A stretch of 64,000 nucleotides of DNA from Firmicutes bacterium UBA2116. Lineage in GTDB: Bacteria > Bacillota > Clostridia > Tissierellales > Sedimentibacteraceae. Under the pieces are notes generated by a model, which worked only from the letters and a program-made list of their open reading frames with translations, made no database searches and was not told the DNA's origin. The DNA lies in the NCBI GenBank assembly GCA_002331025.1, contig DCYG01000044.1, positions 230,850 to 294,849 of the forward strand, read 5' to 3'. Positions within the stretch are counted from its first letter, which is position 1. Each line of letters starts with the position of its first letter. This document shows positions 44,569-53,956 of this stretch, piece after piece. The position numbers and the translations under genes were made by a program.

Positions 44569-46305
44569 TTACTGCTGTATGGGTAGTGTAAAGAAAAAAC
44601 GAACTCCTCCTTCCTTATTTTCTGCACCATAAATTGAATTATGAAGCTTTAAAATTTCTTTGGATATTGAAAGACCAAGACCGTTACCGGTTTTGGATGT
44701 ACGTGCCTCAACACGATAAAACTGATCCCATATCTTTTTTTTATCTTCTTCTGAAAGTGGATTACCTTGATTTTCTACACTGATTTGTGCGGTACGCATA
44801 TTGCATATTACAGTAATTATAATTTCATTTCCGTTCTCAGTATGTTGAATTGCATTGCTTAAAAAATTAGTGACAACACGGCTGATTAAACCTTTATGTC
44901 CTATAACCATCCGAGAACAGAGCTTTAATTTAAGAGAAATATTCTTTTCCCGTATTTGCTCAGCCATTGACCTGCACACTTCTGAAATCGCCTTATCTAT
45001 TTCAAAATAAGTCATTTCAGGCTTATAGGTGCCGGATTGAAACTTTGCCAAATCCAACATATTTACTACCAACAGATCCGTTCGCTGTATTTCATCTTCC
45101 ATCGCTTGAATGTAGTGCTCTCTTTTTTCAGCTGCAATTCCGTCTTTCAAAATAGATAGACAGCTTTTCATAACAGCAAGAGGTGTTTTTAACTCATGCG
45201 AAACTCCTGCAATGAATTCCTTCCGAACAATTTCTAGTTTTCTTTCTTTATCAAGGTCTTGCTTAAGTTTATCAATGTATGTTTCCATCTGATTCGACAG
45301 GTAATTAATATTTTGGGACAACTGGCCAATTTCATCGTTAGAATTCACAGGAACTTTTTCTGAAAAATCCATGTTCGCTATTTTAGCTGTTATGTGATTG
45401 ATAGATAAGAGTGGTTTAGCCATCCATTTTGAAAATATAAAGGCTAATAATATGACGCACAATAAAGCAAACACAAAAAAATAAGGATAAAACTGACGAA
45501 TAACAGATATTGCTTCATCTACCGGCTGAAGTGAAGTCATAGCAAAAATATATCCCCTTATTCCATTTTCATTTAAAGGCTTGATTATTATTTTGTATTC
45601 CGCCAGATTTTCTGTTACATTAAACTCTTCCTTTTGTTGCAGCAGTTTTGCATTATTAGATAAGATACCTACTTGAAATTCTTTTATCTGTTCTAAAAAA
45701 AATCGTTCATTATAAGGAAACGGAATATATCCTTGTTGTTCAGGAAATATGCTTTCCGTTATAGTTCCTATGTATAGACCGGTGCTGAGATGTCTATATG
45801 CTTCATCTGCATTAGGACCATGCAGCCTGCTTGCAATATTTAAATTTACAACTCCGGTTGAATCAGTTTGTATATGATAGGGTATCCTTTCATCTGCTAT
45901 GTTTACTGTATCAATAATAACTTCATCACCGACTTTTAATGAAGAAAATGCATCAGAGGAAAATTCTCCTTCGAACGAATACATAGGTATTCGCATAGTA
46001 TCTTTGGAATCATTCTTAAGTTTAACTTCGATATGGTAATTGTCTGCATCAGATATACGTCCATATTCGTCTAATTTTGTAATCCATATATGGTTGTTTT
46101 TATATAAGTCTGATGATAAATTTTCTGCTCTCTTTTTTGAAGCTAAGCCGAAGTACTCATCCATATATGATTCAAGGGTGTCTAATTTCTTATTTATGTA
46201 ATACTTCTCAAAAATATAATTTTGTGTGATTCCAATAAATAAAAGCGACGTAGAGAATAATAAAGTCGTAAGAATAAACCATTTAAAAACAATACTATTT
46301 TTCAT
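44569..46305 (-). CDS. Sensor histidine kinase with large extracellular domain
   Basis: A 578-residue sensor. Membrane segment 1 lies at about 10-28 and segment 2 at about 272-292, leaving about 240 residues outside the cell that I do not recognise as a named sensor domain. HAMP follows (about 295-345), then HisKA (phospho-acceptor His in AGVSHELKTPLAVMKS) and HATPase_c (N-box VVTNFLSNAIQHTENG, G2 KTGNGLGLSISKEIL). The usual DxGxG box reads ENQGNPL, an atypical version also seen in VanS/BceS-like kinases. It overlaps the regulator gene by 4 nt. Confidence 0.93.
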   Translation of the reverse strand: MKNSIVFKWFILTTLLFSTSLLFIGITQNYIFEKYYINKKLDTLESYMDEYFGLASKKRAENLSSDLYKNNHIWITKLDEYGRISDADNYHIEVKLKNDSKDTMRIPMYSFEGEFSSDAFSSLKVGDEVIIDTVNIADERIPYHIQTDSTGVVNLNIASRLHGPNADEAYRHLSTGLYIGTITESIFPEQQGYIPFPYNERFFLEQIKEFQVGILSNNAKLLQQKEEFNVTENLAEYKIIIKPLNENGIRGYIFAMTSLQPVDEAISVIRQFYPYFFVFALLCVILLAFIFSKWMAKPLLSINHITAKIANMDFSEKVPVNSNDEIGQLSQNINYLSNQMETYIDKLKQDLDKERKLEIVRKEFIAGVSHELKTPLAVMKSCLSILKDGIAAEKREHYIQAMEDEIQRTDLLVVNMLDLAKFQSGTYKPEMTYFEIDKAISEVCRSMAEQIREKNISLKLKLCSRMVIGHKGLISRVVTNFLSNAIQHTENGNEIIITVICNMRTAQISVENQGNPLSEEDKKKIWDQFYRVEARTSKTGNGLGLSISKEILKLHNSIYGAENKEGGVRFFFTLPIQQ

Positions 46306-46976
46306 ACCTGCTCCTCTTCGAATTTATATCCGTAACGAATTACCGTAACAATACATTTTCCTTTACTGCTTAACTTAGCACGAAGATTTCTGATGTGGCT
46401 GTTTAATGTCTTCTCATCACCATAAAAGTCATAGCCCCATATTTTAGAAATAAGTTGGTCTCTGCTAATTACAATACCTTTATTTTTCATCAAATAAGCA
46501 AGAATTTCAAATTCTGTATGAGTTAAGTTTATTATATTTCCATCAACAGCAACAAGTCTTGAACCAATATTAATTACAATTCCACCGGCTGACATAATCA
46601 TACCGTCCAAAGCTCCTGAATGCTTTTCAAGAAATCTTTTTACTTTTGCCATTAGAACTCTGGGACTATATGGCTTGATTAGATAATCATCCGCTCCCAA
46701 CTCATATCCAAGTAAAGAATCGTCCTCATCCGAACGTGCCGTTAATATAATTATAGGTATGTTGGATTTTTTCCGTATTCTTCGACATACTGACCATCCG
46801 TCCACCTCGGGCAAAACAATATCTAAAATTACCAAATCAACTGAGTTTGATTGAAACAGTTCCAAAGCTTCTTCACCATCAGCAGCTTCTAAAACCTTAT
46901 ATCCATCTTCTATAAGATAATCAATTATCACTTCACGCAATATATCTTCATCTTCTACAACTAATATTGTACTCAT
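46302..46976 (-). CDS. OmpR family response regulator
   Basis: A 224-residue regulator with an intact receiver (VVEDEDILRE, phospho-acceptor Asp in LVILDIVLPEVDGW, Lys in YLIKPYSP) and an OmpR winged helix (LTHTEFEILAYLMKNKGIVISRDQLISKIWG, then LNSHIRNLRAKL). TTTAGGAGATG precedes the ATG. It is first in an operon with its kinase, and the cassette downstream (SGNH-MBOAT-DHHW) is a plausible target given the 11-bp-period repeat in front of it. Confidence 0.95.
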   Translation of the reverse strand: MSTILVVEDEDILREVIIDYLIEDGYKVLEAADGEEALELFQSNSVDLVILDIVLPEVDGWSVCRRIRKKSNIPIIILTARSDEDDSLLGYELGADDYLIKPYSPRVLMAKVKRFLEKHSGALDGMIMSAGGIVINIGSRLVAVDGNIINLTHTEFEILAYLMKNKGIVISRDQLISKIWGYDFYGDEKTLNSHIRNLRAKLSSKGKCIVTVIRYGYKFEEEQV

Positions 46977-47040
46977 ATAACATCTCCTAAAGTATATTCA
47001 CCATTCAACTTTACTGAATTCTCGGTAAGTTTGTATTAAC

Positions 47041-47078
47041 AAAAAAATTATTCCCTTAAACCATAAGTTTAAGGGAAT
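47041..47078 (-). terminator. Terminator of the His-transporter/M20 operon
   Basis: ATTCCCTTAAAC (47050-47061) pairs perfectly with GTTTAAGGGAAT (47067-47078) around a 5-nt loop. On the minus strand seven T follow. Confidence 0.9.
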
Positions 47079-47123
47079 ATAAAACATACTTCAAGATTTT
47101 TTTGCTATACCGATGCTTAAAAC

Positions 47124-47273
47124 TTAATTGTATCCAATCTCAGAAGCATTTATGAAATCTTCGGAGTAAATGAACTTTTCGTAGTATTGATCCGGAGTTA
47201 ACTTGATTTCGTTCCCGCCGCCGTCATAATATCCCCAAACATATGAATTTTCATCATCAAATGGTATGTAGTG
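47124..47273 (-). pseudogene. Orphan C-terminal gene fragment in frame behind the M20 stop
   Basis: Directly after the TAA of the M20 gene, in the same frame, 49 sense codons and a stop follow. The sequence looks protein-like (VWGYYDGGGNEIKLTPDQYY and KFIYSEDFINASEIGYN) with normal codon use and no start codon. I do not recognise the family. It is most likely the 3' end left from a deleted gene; a read-through extension of M20 is less likely because M20 already ends where its family does. Confidence 0.55.
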
Positions 47274-48710
47274 TTAATACTTTCCTATAGGTGGCTTTAT
47301 ACTATCAGGTAAAGGGCATTCATAAGCTCCGCCATTTTGTTTTAATACAATGTCTTTGGCTTTTTCAGTTACTTCAGGATTTTTCATGGTTTTAATTGCA
47401 GATAAAGTCATAACCTTTACGGCTGTAAGAAGTCCCTTGTATGCAATACTGCTTCTGGACTGTCCCGTCATTTGCCATGTGTGCCCTACATTTCCTATAC
47501 AGGCGGTTGCAACATTGAAATTAATTGTTGGCACAGCATAGCATACGTCGCCCACATCTGTAGAGCCTGATACATACTTAATATTATTGCCCTCATACGG
47601 ATGAACTTCAGAGTCCAAGGGCTTATCCAATATTTCATCCATGCGTTCTTCACCATATTCTTCTGTTATATATTCTTTTATTGATTTTATTGTTGAGTCA
47701 TTATAGCTGAATAAATATTCCTTTGCCAAATTATAATCCTCTTCATCCCATTTCGGAGCTCCCACTTCCTTAAAGGCTTCATCTGCAATCTCCGCCAATG
47801 CTGCATTGGGTATATAATCAGAAAATGCCATAGTTATTTCATAGTCGACCTCTGTTTCCGTCATAAGAGCAGCACCCTTTGCCACCTTAACAACTCTTTC
47901 AAACAATTCCTTTACCTGGGCAACCTTCGGAGAACGAACCTCATACTTTATTAAGCTTCTGTCCTGTACAACATTGGGAGAAACACCGCCTGCATCCACA
48001 TAAGCGTAATGTATACGAGCCTGGTCAATCATATGCTCTCTTAAATAATTCACCCCCACACTCATGAGCTCTGCCGCATCAAGAGCGCTTCTCCCAAGGT
48101 GAGGAGAACCCCCTGCATGAGAAGTTAATCCTTTGAATTTAAAATTGGCACCCATAATTGCAACTGTCCTGTCCGATTGCACCCGATTAACAGAAGCCGG
48201 ATGCCATGTGTATACGAAATCCACATCATCGAAAAGTCCTGCTCTTGCCATAAATTGCTTTGAGCCTGCTCCTTCCTCGGCAGGGCAGCCAAAATAAATG
48301 ACAGTTCCGCTTAATTTATTGACAGATAAATATTCCTTCATAACTAATGCGGCACCCAAAGAGCCTGCCCCCAAAAGATTATGACCACAGCCGTGACCGG
48401 GCTTTCCTTCCACAACCGGGTTTCTTTCGGTACATCCCGCTGTCTGACTTAACTTATCAAGTGCGTCATATTCTCCTAAAAAACCAAACACCGGCTTTCC
48501 GTTTCCGAAGCTTGCAGTAAACGCGGTAGGCATATCTGCCACACCTCTGTTAATTATAAAGCCTTCATCCTCCAAAGCTTCCGTTAAAAGCCTGCAGGAA
48601 TTGTATTCATCGTATGGAAGCTCTGAAAATTCCCATATCCTGTCGCTGATATCAACTATTTTTTCTTTCTTTTTTTTGAGTATTTCTTCTATAAATTTTA
48701 ATTCTTTCAT
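47274..48710 (-). CDS. M20 family amidohydrolase (AbgB-like)
   Basis: A 478-residue metallopeptidase-fold amidohydrolase related to the B subunit of p-aminobenzoyl-glutamate hydrolase. Metal-binding parts are GKPGHGCGHNLLGAGSLGAA, CPAEEGAGSKQFMARAG and YTWHPAS; the lid domain carries KFKGLTSHAGGSPHLGRSALDA. The start is the ATG at 48710 with AGGTGA 7 nt upstream, overlapping the stop of the ATPase gene; the frame opens three codons earlier at a GTG. As the last gene of the His T-box operon it may hydrolyse an imported histidine derivative or dipeptide. Confidence 0.9.
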   Translation of the reverse strand: MKELKFIEEILKKKKEKIVDISDRIWEFSELPYDEYNSCRLLTEALEDEGFIINRGVADMPTAFTASFGNGKPVFGFLGEYDALDKLSQTAGCTERNPVVEGKPGHGCGHNLLGAGSLGAALVMKEYLSVNKLSGTVIYFGCPAEEGAGSKQFMARAGLFDDVDFVYTWHPASVNRVQSDRTVAIMGANFKFKGLTSHAGGSPHLGRSALDAAELMSVGVNYLREHMIDQARIHYAYVDAGGVSPNVVQDRSLIKYEVRSPKVAQVKELFERVVKVAKGAALMTETEVDYEITMAFSDYIPNAALAEIADEAFKEVGAPKWDEEDYNLAKEYLFSYNDSTIKSIKEYITEEYGEERMDEILDKPLDSEVHPYEGNNIKYVSGSTDVGDVCYAVPTINFNVATACIGNVGHTWQMTGQSRSSIAYKGLLTAVKVMTLSAIKTMKNPEVTEKAKDIVLKQNGGAYECPLPDSIKPPIGKY

Positions 48711-48719
48711 AATATTCAC

Positions 48720-49457
48720 CTATAATACCTTACTTAAAAATTCTATTGTTCTGGGATTTTTCGGATTGTTAAAAATCTCATCCGGAGTTCCCTGTTCCTG
48801 TATAATACCGTCAGCCATAAACATGACTCTGTCACTTACTTCCTTTGCGAATCCCATTTCATGAGTAACTATAACTATAGTCATTCCCGATAAAGCCAGA
48901 TCCCTGATAACCTCCAAAACTTCCTTTACCATTTCCGGATCTAATGCGCTGGTGGGTTCATCAAACAACATAACCCTAGGGTCCATGGCTAACGCTCTTA
49001 CAATTGCCAGACGCTGCTTTTGACCGCCCGACAGCTTTGTGGGATATACATCTCTCTTATCTGTCAATCCGACTCGCTCCAGAAGCTCTTCAGCTTTCTT
49101 TTCTGCTTCTTCCTTCTTCATTTTCCTTTCAAGTACAGGAGTTAAGGTAATATTATCTATAACCTTCAGGTGCGGAAAAACATTAAAAAGCTGAAATACC
49201 ATACCGATTTTTTGCCTGTGCTTGTCTAAGTCAATTTTTTTGTCAGCTAAATCTACTCCTTCAAAATAAACCTTGCCGGTTGTTGGCCTTTCCAACAAAT
49301 TCAAGCATCTTAAAAATGTACTTTTCCCGCTTCCCGACGGTCCTATAATGGAAACAACCTCTCCGTCGTATATACTCTCTGTTATGTTGTTCAGTACCTT
49401 CAAATCTCCAAAGGATTTATTCAAGCCCTCAACCCTTATTAATTCCTTAGCTTTCAT
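48720..49457 (-). CDS. Amino-acid ABC transporter ATPase, probably histidine
   Basis: A 245-residue ABC ATPase of the polar amino-acid class. Walker A is GPSGSGKST, the Q-loop [10 protein letters not shown], the signature [16 protein letters not shown], Walker [15 protein letters not shown], and the H-loop VTHEMGFA. The start is taken at the ATG at 49457, since the frame upstream (nine more codons) has the GGAGG inside it. It overlaps the permease gene by 11 nt. Confidence 0.94.
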   Translation of the reverse strand: MKAKELIRVEGLNKSFGDLKVLNNITESIYDGEVVSIIGPSGSGKSTFLRCLNLLERPTTGKVYFEGVDLADKKIDLDKHRQKIGMVFQLFNVFPHLKVIDNITLTPVLERKMKKEEAEKKAEELLERVGLTDKRDVYPTKLSGGQKQRLAIVRALAMDPRVMLFDEPTSALDPEMVKEVLEVIRDLALSGMTIVIVTHEMGFAKEVSDRVMFMADGIIQEQGTPDEIFNNPKNPRTIEFLSKVL

Positions 49458-50112
49458 TTGCCTGGAGCCTCCTTTCAAACACACTTAGCCCCTTGGTCAA
49501 TACCGTCGTTACTATCAGATAAATTATGCCGGCAATTATTAATGAGGGTATTGCCAGAAAGGTTGCTGATTGAACAGTCCTGTAGGATGTCATAAGTTCC
49601 TGTACAAAAAACACCGATGCCAGGGATGTTTGCTTGACCATTGATATATATTCATTTCCCAGCGCAGGAAGTATATTTTTAACAGCCTGAGGAAGAACAA
49701 TTTTTTTCATTGTATTTGTACTTGATAATCCCAGACTTCTTGCAGCTTCCACCTGCCCCTTGTCAACTGCCTGTATGCCGGCTCGTATAACCTCTGCCAC
49801 ATAGGAGCTTGCATTTACGATCAGTGCGATTATAATGCATGCCGTATCACTTAAATTAATCGGTACAATCTTAGGCAGTACCAGCCAGAAGAAATATAGC
49901 TGCAAAAGTATGGGTGTGCCTCTGAGCACACCTATATATGCGGATGTAATCAAATCAAGTATCTTAATTTTTGATAATTTCATAATGGCTATAACCGTTC
50001 CCAATATAGTTGCAGCAAATACCGTCAATGCAGCAAGCCACAGAGTTCCAATCAATCCGTCAACATATACATAGTTGTACTTATTCCATAGCATTATCAC
50101 TGTTTCAATCAT
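49447..50112 (-). CDS. Amino-acid ABC transporter permease, probably histidine
   Basis: A 221-residue permease of the HisMQ type with about five membrane segments. The EAA loop reads [53 protein letters not shown] near the middle is diagnostic of polar amino-acid permeases. It stands between the substrate-binding lipoprotein (23-nt gap) and the ATPase (overlap). Confidence 0.94.
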   Translation of the reverse strand: MIETVIMLWNKYNYVYVDGLIGTLWLAALTVFAATILGTVIAIMKLSKIKILDLITSAYIGVLRGTPILLQLYFFWLVLPKIVPINLSDTACIIIALIVNASSYVAEVIRAGIQAVDKGQVEAARSLGLSSTNTMKKIVLPQAVKNILPALGNEYISMVKQTSLASVFFVQELMTSYRTVQSATFLAIPSLIIAGIIYLIVTTVLTKGLSVFERRLQANES

Positions 50113-50135
50113 ACCCTCACCTTAACCCTTCATAA

Positions 50136-50993
50136 TTATAAGCCTAATTTTTTTGCATACGCGGTATATTCTTCATACCATTGTTCATATTGTCCCGAGC
50201 TTACTACTTCATCTATAATTTCATTGATTTTTTCAGCAAGCTCATCTTCACCTAACGGCATTCCTATTCTTGTCCCGCTTAATTCTTTATCCACTTCAAA
50301 TTCAAAATTTTCTACTATTGCCAAACCGCTTCCCGTGTTTGCATCTATATATAATTGGGCCATCGGTATGGAAACAACACATGAATCTGCCTTTTTTTCC
50401 TCAACCATCAATATCCCGTCCGTTGTGGCGGATACCCTCTTAAACTCTTTATACTCAGGTATCTGTTCGTTTACAAATAACTCCTGTAACGATCCGCTTT
50501 GTGCAACTACTGTTTTGTCCGCTAAATCCTCAGCATTTCTTATTTTATTCGCATCCTCTTTTCTGATCAGCAGTCCGTATCCGGGTGCATTCTCTGCAAA
50601 GTAGTATCCCTTTGACATAATCATCGCTTCCGCTCTGGCGGGTGTATATGCTAAAGCAGAAACAGCTAAATCATACTTACCTTCCGTAATACTGCTTAAA
50701 ACTGCTGTAAACTCCAAAGGAACAATTTTTAATTCCACTCCTAATTTATCTGCAATATACTTTGCCAATTCTATATCGCTGCCTACGTATTGCTCGCTGC
50801 CGCTTTTGGACGGGTCAATAAACTCATTCGGCGCAAAATATGGCTCTGTAACCACTTCTATGTACCCTCTGCTGATTATTTCCTCTAATCGATTACTTCC
50901 TGCTTCGTTAGCTGCTTTCTTTGTACAGCCGCTTGATAAAACCAATACTACCGAAACTATAAGCACTAAAGACATTTTTAAAAACTTTTTCAT
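50136..50993 (-). CDS. Amino-acid ABC transporter substrate-binding lipoprotein, probably histidine
   Basis: A 285-residue type 3 solute-binding protein. The signal peptide ends in a lipobox (VLSSGC, Cys24). The ligand-binding pieces are GSDIELAKYIADKLGVELKIVPLEFTAVL and KYDLAVSALAYTPARAE. The His-specific T-box at 51144-51443 stands upstream, so the natural ligand is most likely histidine or a histidine derivative; in Firmicutes such a T-box-regulated cassette is known as hisXYZ. First gene of the operon. Confidence 0.93.
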   Translation of the reverse strand: MKKFLKMSLVLIVSVVLVLSSGCTKKAANEAGSNRLEEIISRGYIEVVTEPYFAPNEFIDPSKSGSEQYVGSDIELAKYIADKLGVELKIVPLEFTAVLSSITEGKYDLAVSALAYTPARAEAMIMSKGYYFAENAPGYGLLIRKEDANKIRNAEDLADKTVVAQSGSLQELFVNEQIPEYKEFKRVSATTDGILMVEEKKADSCVVSIPMAQLYIDANTGSGLAIVENFEFEVDKELSGTRIGMPLGEDELAEKINEIIDEVVSSGQYEQWYEEYTAYAKKLGL

Positions 50994-51024
50994 AATAATT
51001 TCCTCCTTTTTTTAGTATAAAACA

Positions 51025-51143
51025 TAAGCAGTCTCATTCACCAATTTATTTGCTCCTTACGTCGCATAAATTGGGAATTCGGTGCATTTGACCTACCAAC
51101 CATTTGAGCTGCGCTGCCACTTGCACAAATGGGGTTAGGGCAT
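51025..51143 (-). repeat. Structured repeat between T-box and His transporter (copy B)
   Basis: Aligns with 29457-29580. Hairpins CAATTTAT/ATAAATTG and CCATTTG/CAAATGG are at the same places as in copy A. The first stem differs from copy A on both arms (G-C replaced by A-T), so the pairing is kept. It begins directly beside the T-box terminator T-run. Confidence 0.75.
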
Positions 51144-51443
51144 AAAAAAACTCCCGCCATCTAGCCTATGGCTAGAGGACGAGAGTATTAATCACGTGGT
51201 TCCACCTCTTTTTATTGATACTTCACAGCATCAACCTCAAAAAGTACTATCATACTTTTGCACTGTAACGGGTGCGAGTTCCCGAATCCAACTACTCCCC
51301 AACGGTTTCATCGATCAGCTCAAAGATGTGTTCAACGCAACATATTTATGCACTTTCACCAACCGCGCACTCTCTAAAAAACACGATGTATCTACTATTT
51401 CTTATCTCAGCTTTATTTTTATTAACATTTAATAATTTTTATA
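51144..51443 (-). ncRNA. T-box leader with His (CAC) specifier
   Basis: Minus strand T-box. AGGTGGAACCACG (51195-51207) is the antiterminator core. The terminator is a 16-position stem with one mismatch (51151-51185) followed by seven T. Stem I holds AGAGAGTGCGCGGTTGGTG and, on the 3' side, GAACACATCTTTGAGC. In the same register as the other T-box the specifier is CAC (His, 51328-51330). It should switch on the ABC transporter and M20 gene when tRNA(His) is uncharged. Confidence 0.92.
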
Positions 51444-51472
51444 AAAATAACACAATTATTTTACTTTGTCAA
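51444..51472 (-). promoter_or_regulatory. Promoter of the His T-box operon
   Basis: Minus strand TTGACA (51467-51472), 17-bp spacer, TATTTT (51444-51449), just upstream of stem I and just past the tocopherol-cyclase-like gene stop. Confidence 0.65.
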
Positions 51473-51499
51473 TACCTTCCGAAAAATAATTTTTATATC

Positions 51500-52468
51500 T
51501 CAGTCTTGCATCATAACTTCGACAGCACATGGATTGCCTCTTCTCTCAAACAGAATCTTTGAGTTTTTTAATAATCTTATATCTGCCGAACCTGTTAATC
51601 CTTCCTTTATTATTGTGTCCATTGCTCCATTAATCGGTGCCTTTAATGACCCTGAGTCCCGGCAGATAACTGAATTAACTAAAAGCTCATATTCTCCCTT
51701 GACAATAACAAGCTCCAATAAGCATCCCGAATAGTTTATCTTTTCTATCTTGCTGCTGTTATAGGTTGCAAATCTATACTCATGACCATTAAATGACAGG
51801 TTGCAAATAAATCCCTGAAAAGAAGCGCCAAGAAACGGTATATGAGCAAGTGAAAACATAATACTTGCATCTGTATCACCAAAATGATTAGATTGAAGCC
51901 ATATATATTCTTTTGGAAATGAGGTGCCCCAATCCTTTTCTATGTACCCTTTACCTTCATTAAAATTGATAACCTCGCTATTAACTGATATAACACCTTT
52001 TAGATTATGATCCATGCTTATAATATCATGATAGCATTCCATAAAGGGCAGATATGAAAAATATCCCATTGCATCCGGTGACAATATATTTCTGTTGATT
52101 TTAGTAAACTCAGAAAATTTTATGCTTCCTGTGATTAAATATTCATCATTTTTAAGATTAAGTTCTATACTTTCGTCAGTAAATATATTATTTCCTATCG
52201 TCAAGCAAAAGGGTTCATCAATATACTTAAAATCATTTGTTGGGAATTTATAATATTGTGTATTCAGCATTTTACCATCAAATTCTTTAGAAATAATAAT
52301 TTGAATAAACGCATGGGAATCGGCATCATTTTTTGAAATTCCCGGTATAATACCGATTATATTCTTTAAATCACATGATACGTGTTTAAAATACCATCCC
52401 TCGAAATATTTTTTATCCTTCTTTTTTCCTTGAAATATCAGAGGATTCTTCTTATACTTTAATACCAT
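51500..52468 (-). CDS. Tocopherol cyclase family-like protein
   Basis: A 322-residue protein that resembles the tocopherol cyclase/AttH-like beta-barrel family (PF14249). KYFEGWYFKHVS near the N-terminus, the central FMECYHDIISMDHNLKG, and GKGYIEKDWGTSFPKEYIWLQSNHF are characteristic. Clostridia make no tocopherol, so its substrate is probably another lipid or hydrophobic molecule. No signal peptide or metal site is visible. It appears monocistronic. Confidence 0.8.
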   Translation of the reverse strand: MVLKYKKNPLIFQGKKKDKKYFEGWYFKHVSCDLKNIIGIIPGISKNDADSHAFIQIIISKEFDGKMLNTQYYKFPTNDFKYIDEPFCLTIGNNIFTDESIELNLKNDEYLITGSIKFSEFTKINRNILSPDAMGYFSYLPFMECYHDIISMDHNLKGVISVNSEVINFNEGKGYIEKDWGTSFPKEYIWLQSNHFGDTDASIMFSLAHIPFLGASFQGFICNLSFNGHEYRFATYNSSKIEKINYSGCLLELVIVKGEYELLVNSVICRDSGSLKAPINGAMDTIIKEGLTGSADIRLLKNSKILFERRGNPCAVEVMMQD

Positions 52469-52579
52469 TTTATTATCCAGCCTTCAGTTATATTAATTTG
52501 AATTAAAGTATCATCAATTATTAATAATTTCAAGGCCGTTTAAAAAATAATTAATCAGACTACCTTAGCTTTATAACTT

Positions 52580-53956
52580 TTAGTTCTTTAATTGCACATC
52601 CGAAAAAAATCTCTCAAGTATTAATTCTCTCGTTTGTCTGTCATTAAAATCTATATCTCCCGACAAACGCAGAACTATATTTCCTTTTCGTATTATAAGT
52701 TCATCCCGTTCCTCTGTCAGTGCCAGATTATCCGCATTCCATAAATGTTTCATCTCATCATCTGTGACAATAGTTCTGTCTAATATGGTCATACCACGCC
52801 ACTTAATTCCTTTTTCTATTCTGTCGATTATTCCATTAAATATTATTTCAGAAAAATATGGATTTATTGCCTCATAATATTTAATGTCCATATACTTTTC
52901 TATACCATTTATCTCCCCATGCTCCCAATAAGTATAGTGCTTAGGTACGACAGGACTCATACTCGTTTTAAACTCTTTCGTCAATGATCTTCCCTGCTCT
53001 GAGTATTCCGGTATTTCTTTCATTGTAACTACAGGATATCTCTCAGGGAAAGAATCAACATTGTACATTTCTTCAGATTTCTCCATAATGAATGGAATTG
53101 CCCTTGATATGAAAAAGAACATTGCAGCTACTACAATTACCGTAAGCAGTACATTTTTCTCCCCCTTAATTTTACCCTTCTTTACAAGATACCTGATTCC
53201 GGTACCCAGAGAAATACCGACTGCAGGACCCAGCACGGCAATTAATACATCATCCGGTCTGAAAAATGCATCTACTATAAAACATATTGCAAAAATCGAT
53301 ATGATAATCCATATTATGCCGCTAAAAGCAACTATACGTCTTCGGGCACTTTTCAAAGTGGGCTTTTTTATAGTCATCCCGTTTTTAATTCTTCTCCGGG
53401 CATTTATCATCCATACTATACCGTATAAAGCAGGGATTACAACAATCATTGACAGTATAGGAAATAAAAATGTGGATGCAACTCCCGTAAAGCTTAAAAG
53501 ATTGCCATATCTTACAGGAAAGCTTCTGACCAATGCAAAGACGGCTACAAGCAAAAACAAGGATACACCAATCAGTTCACGCTTCAACAGAGTATTCTCA
53601 ATAATTTTTTGTTCAATTTCCTCATCTGTCTGTAGCGGAACCGGGTCACTGCCTTCCTTCGCATAGAAAAACTGCAGATATTCCTGAGATGTTACAAATG
53701 TCCACCCCGACTCCTGACACAACTTCCTGTATTCACTTGTTTCTTCGTTGTCTTCCGGAGCAAAAGCTCCTCCTTTTTTAAATATATCCACAGAAAATTT
53801 AATCTTTTTAGGCTCTATAGCTCTGAATTTAGCTGTAACACGTCCAACCTTCTCCAGCATCCAGCCCTTTTCTGCCATCTCCTCAAGATATTCTGCCATA
53901 GCCTTGTAATCAAGAGAAAAGAATCCCCAAAATACACGCTTAGTTTTACTCTTCAT
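52580..53956 (-). CDS. DUF2812 domain-containing membrane protein
   Basis: A 458-residue protein with an N-terminal DUF2812 domain (about 1-105; FFSLDYKAMAEYLEEMAEKGWMLEK and ESGWTFVTSQEYLQFFY). A membrane region of about six segments (about 128-300) and a soluble C-terminal part (about 305-458) follow. The ATG overlaps the padR stop by 4 nt. PadR-DUF2812 gene pairs are common in Firmicutes and often respond to membrane stress; the biochemical role is unknown. Confidence 0.88.
   Translation of the reverse strand: MKSKTKRVFWGFFSLDYKAMAEYLEEMAEKGWMLEKVGRVTAKFRAIEPKKIKFSVDIFKKGGAFAPEDNEETSEYRKLCQESGWTFVTSQEYLQFFYAKEGSDPVPLQTDEEIEQKIIENTLLKRELIGVSLFLLVAVFALVRSFPVRYGNLLSFTGVASTFLFPILSMIVVIPALYGIVWMINARRRIKNGMTIKKPTLKSARRRIVAFSGIIWIIISIFAICFIVDAFFRPDDVLIAVLGPAVGISLGTGIRYLVKKGKIKGEKNVLLTVIVVAAMFFFISRAIPFIMEKSEEMYNVDSFPERYPVVTMKEIPEYSEQGRSLTKEFKTSMSPVVPKHYTYWEHGEINGIEKYMDIKYYEAINPYFSEIIFNGIIDRIEKGIKWRGMTILDRTIVTDDEMKHLWNADNLALTEERDELIIRKGNIVLRLSGDIDFNDRQTRELILERFFSDVQLKN

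Noticed and set aside
47124..48710. Stop-codon read-through extending the M20 amidohydrolase
   Set aside because: The M20 protein already has its full family length and end; nothing suggests TAA read-through.
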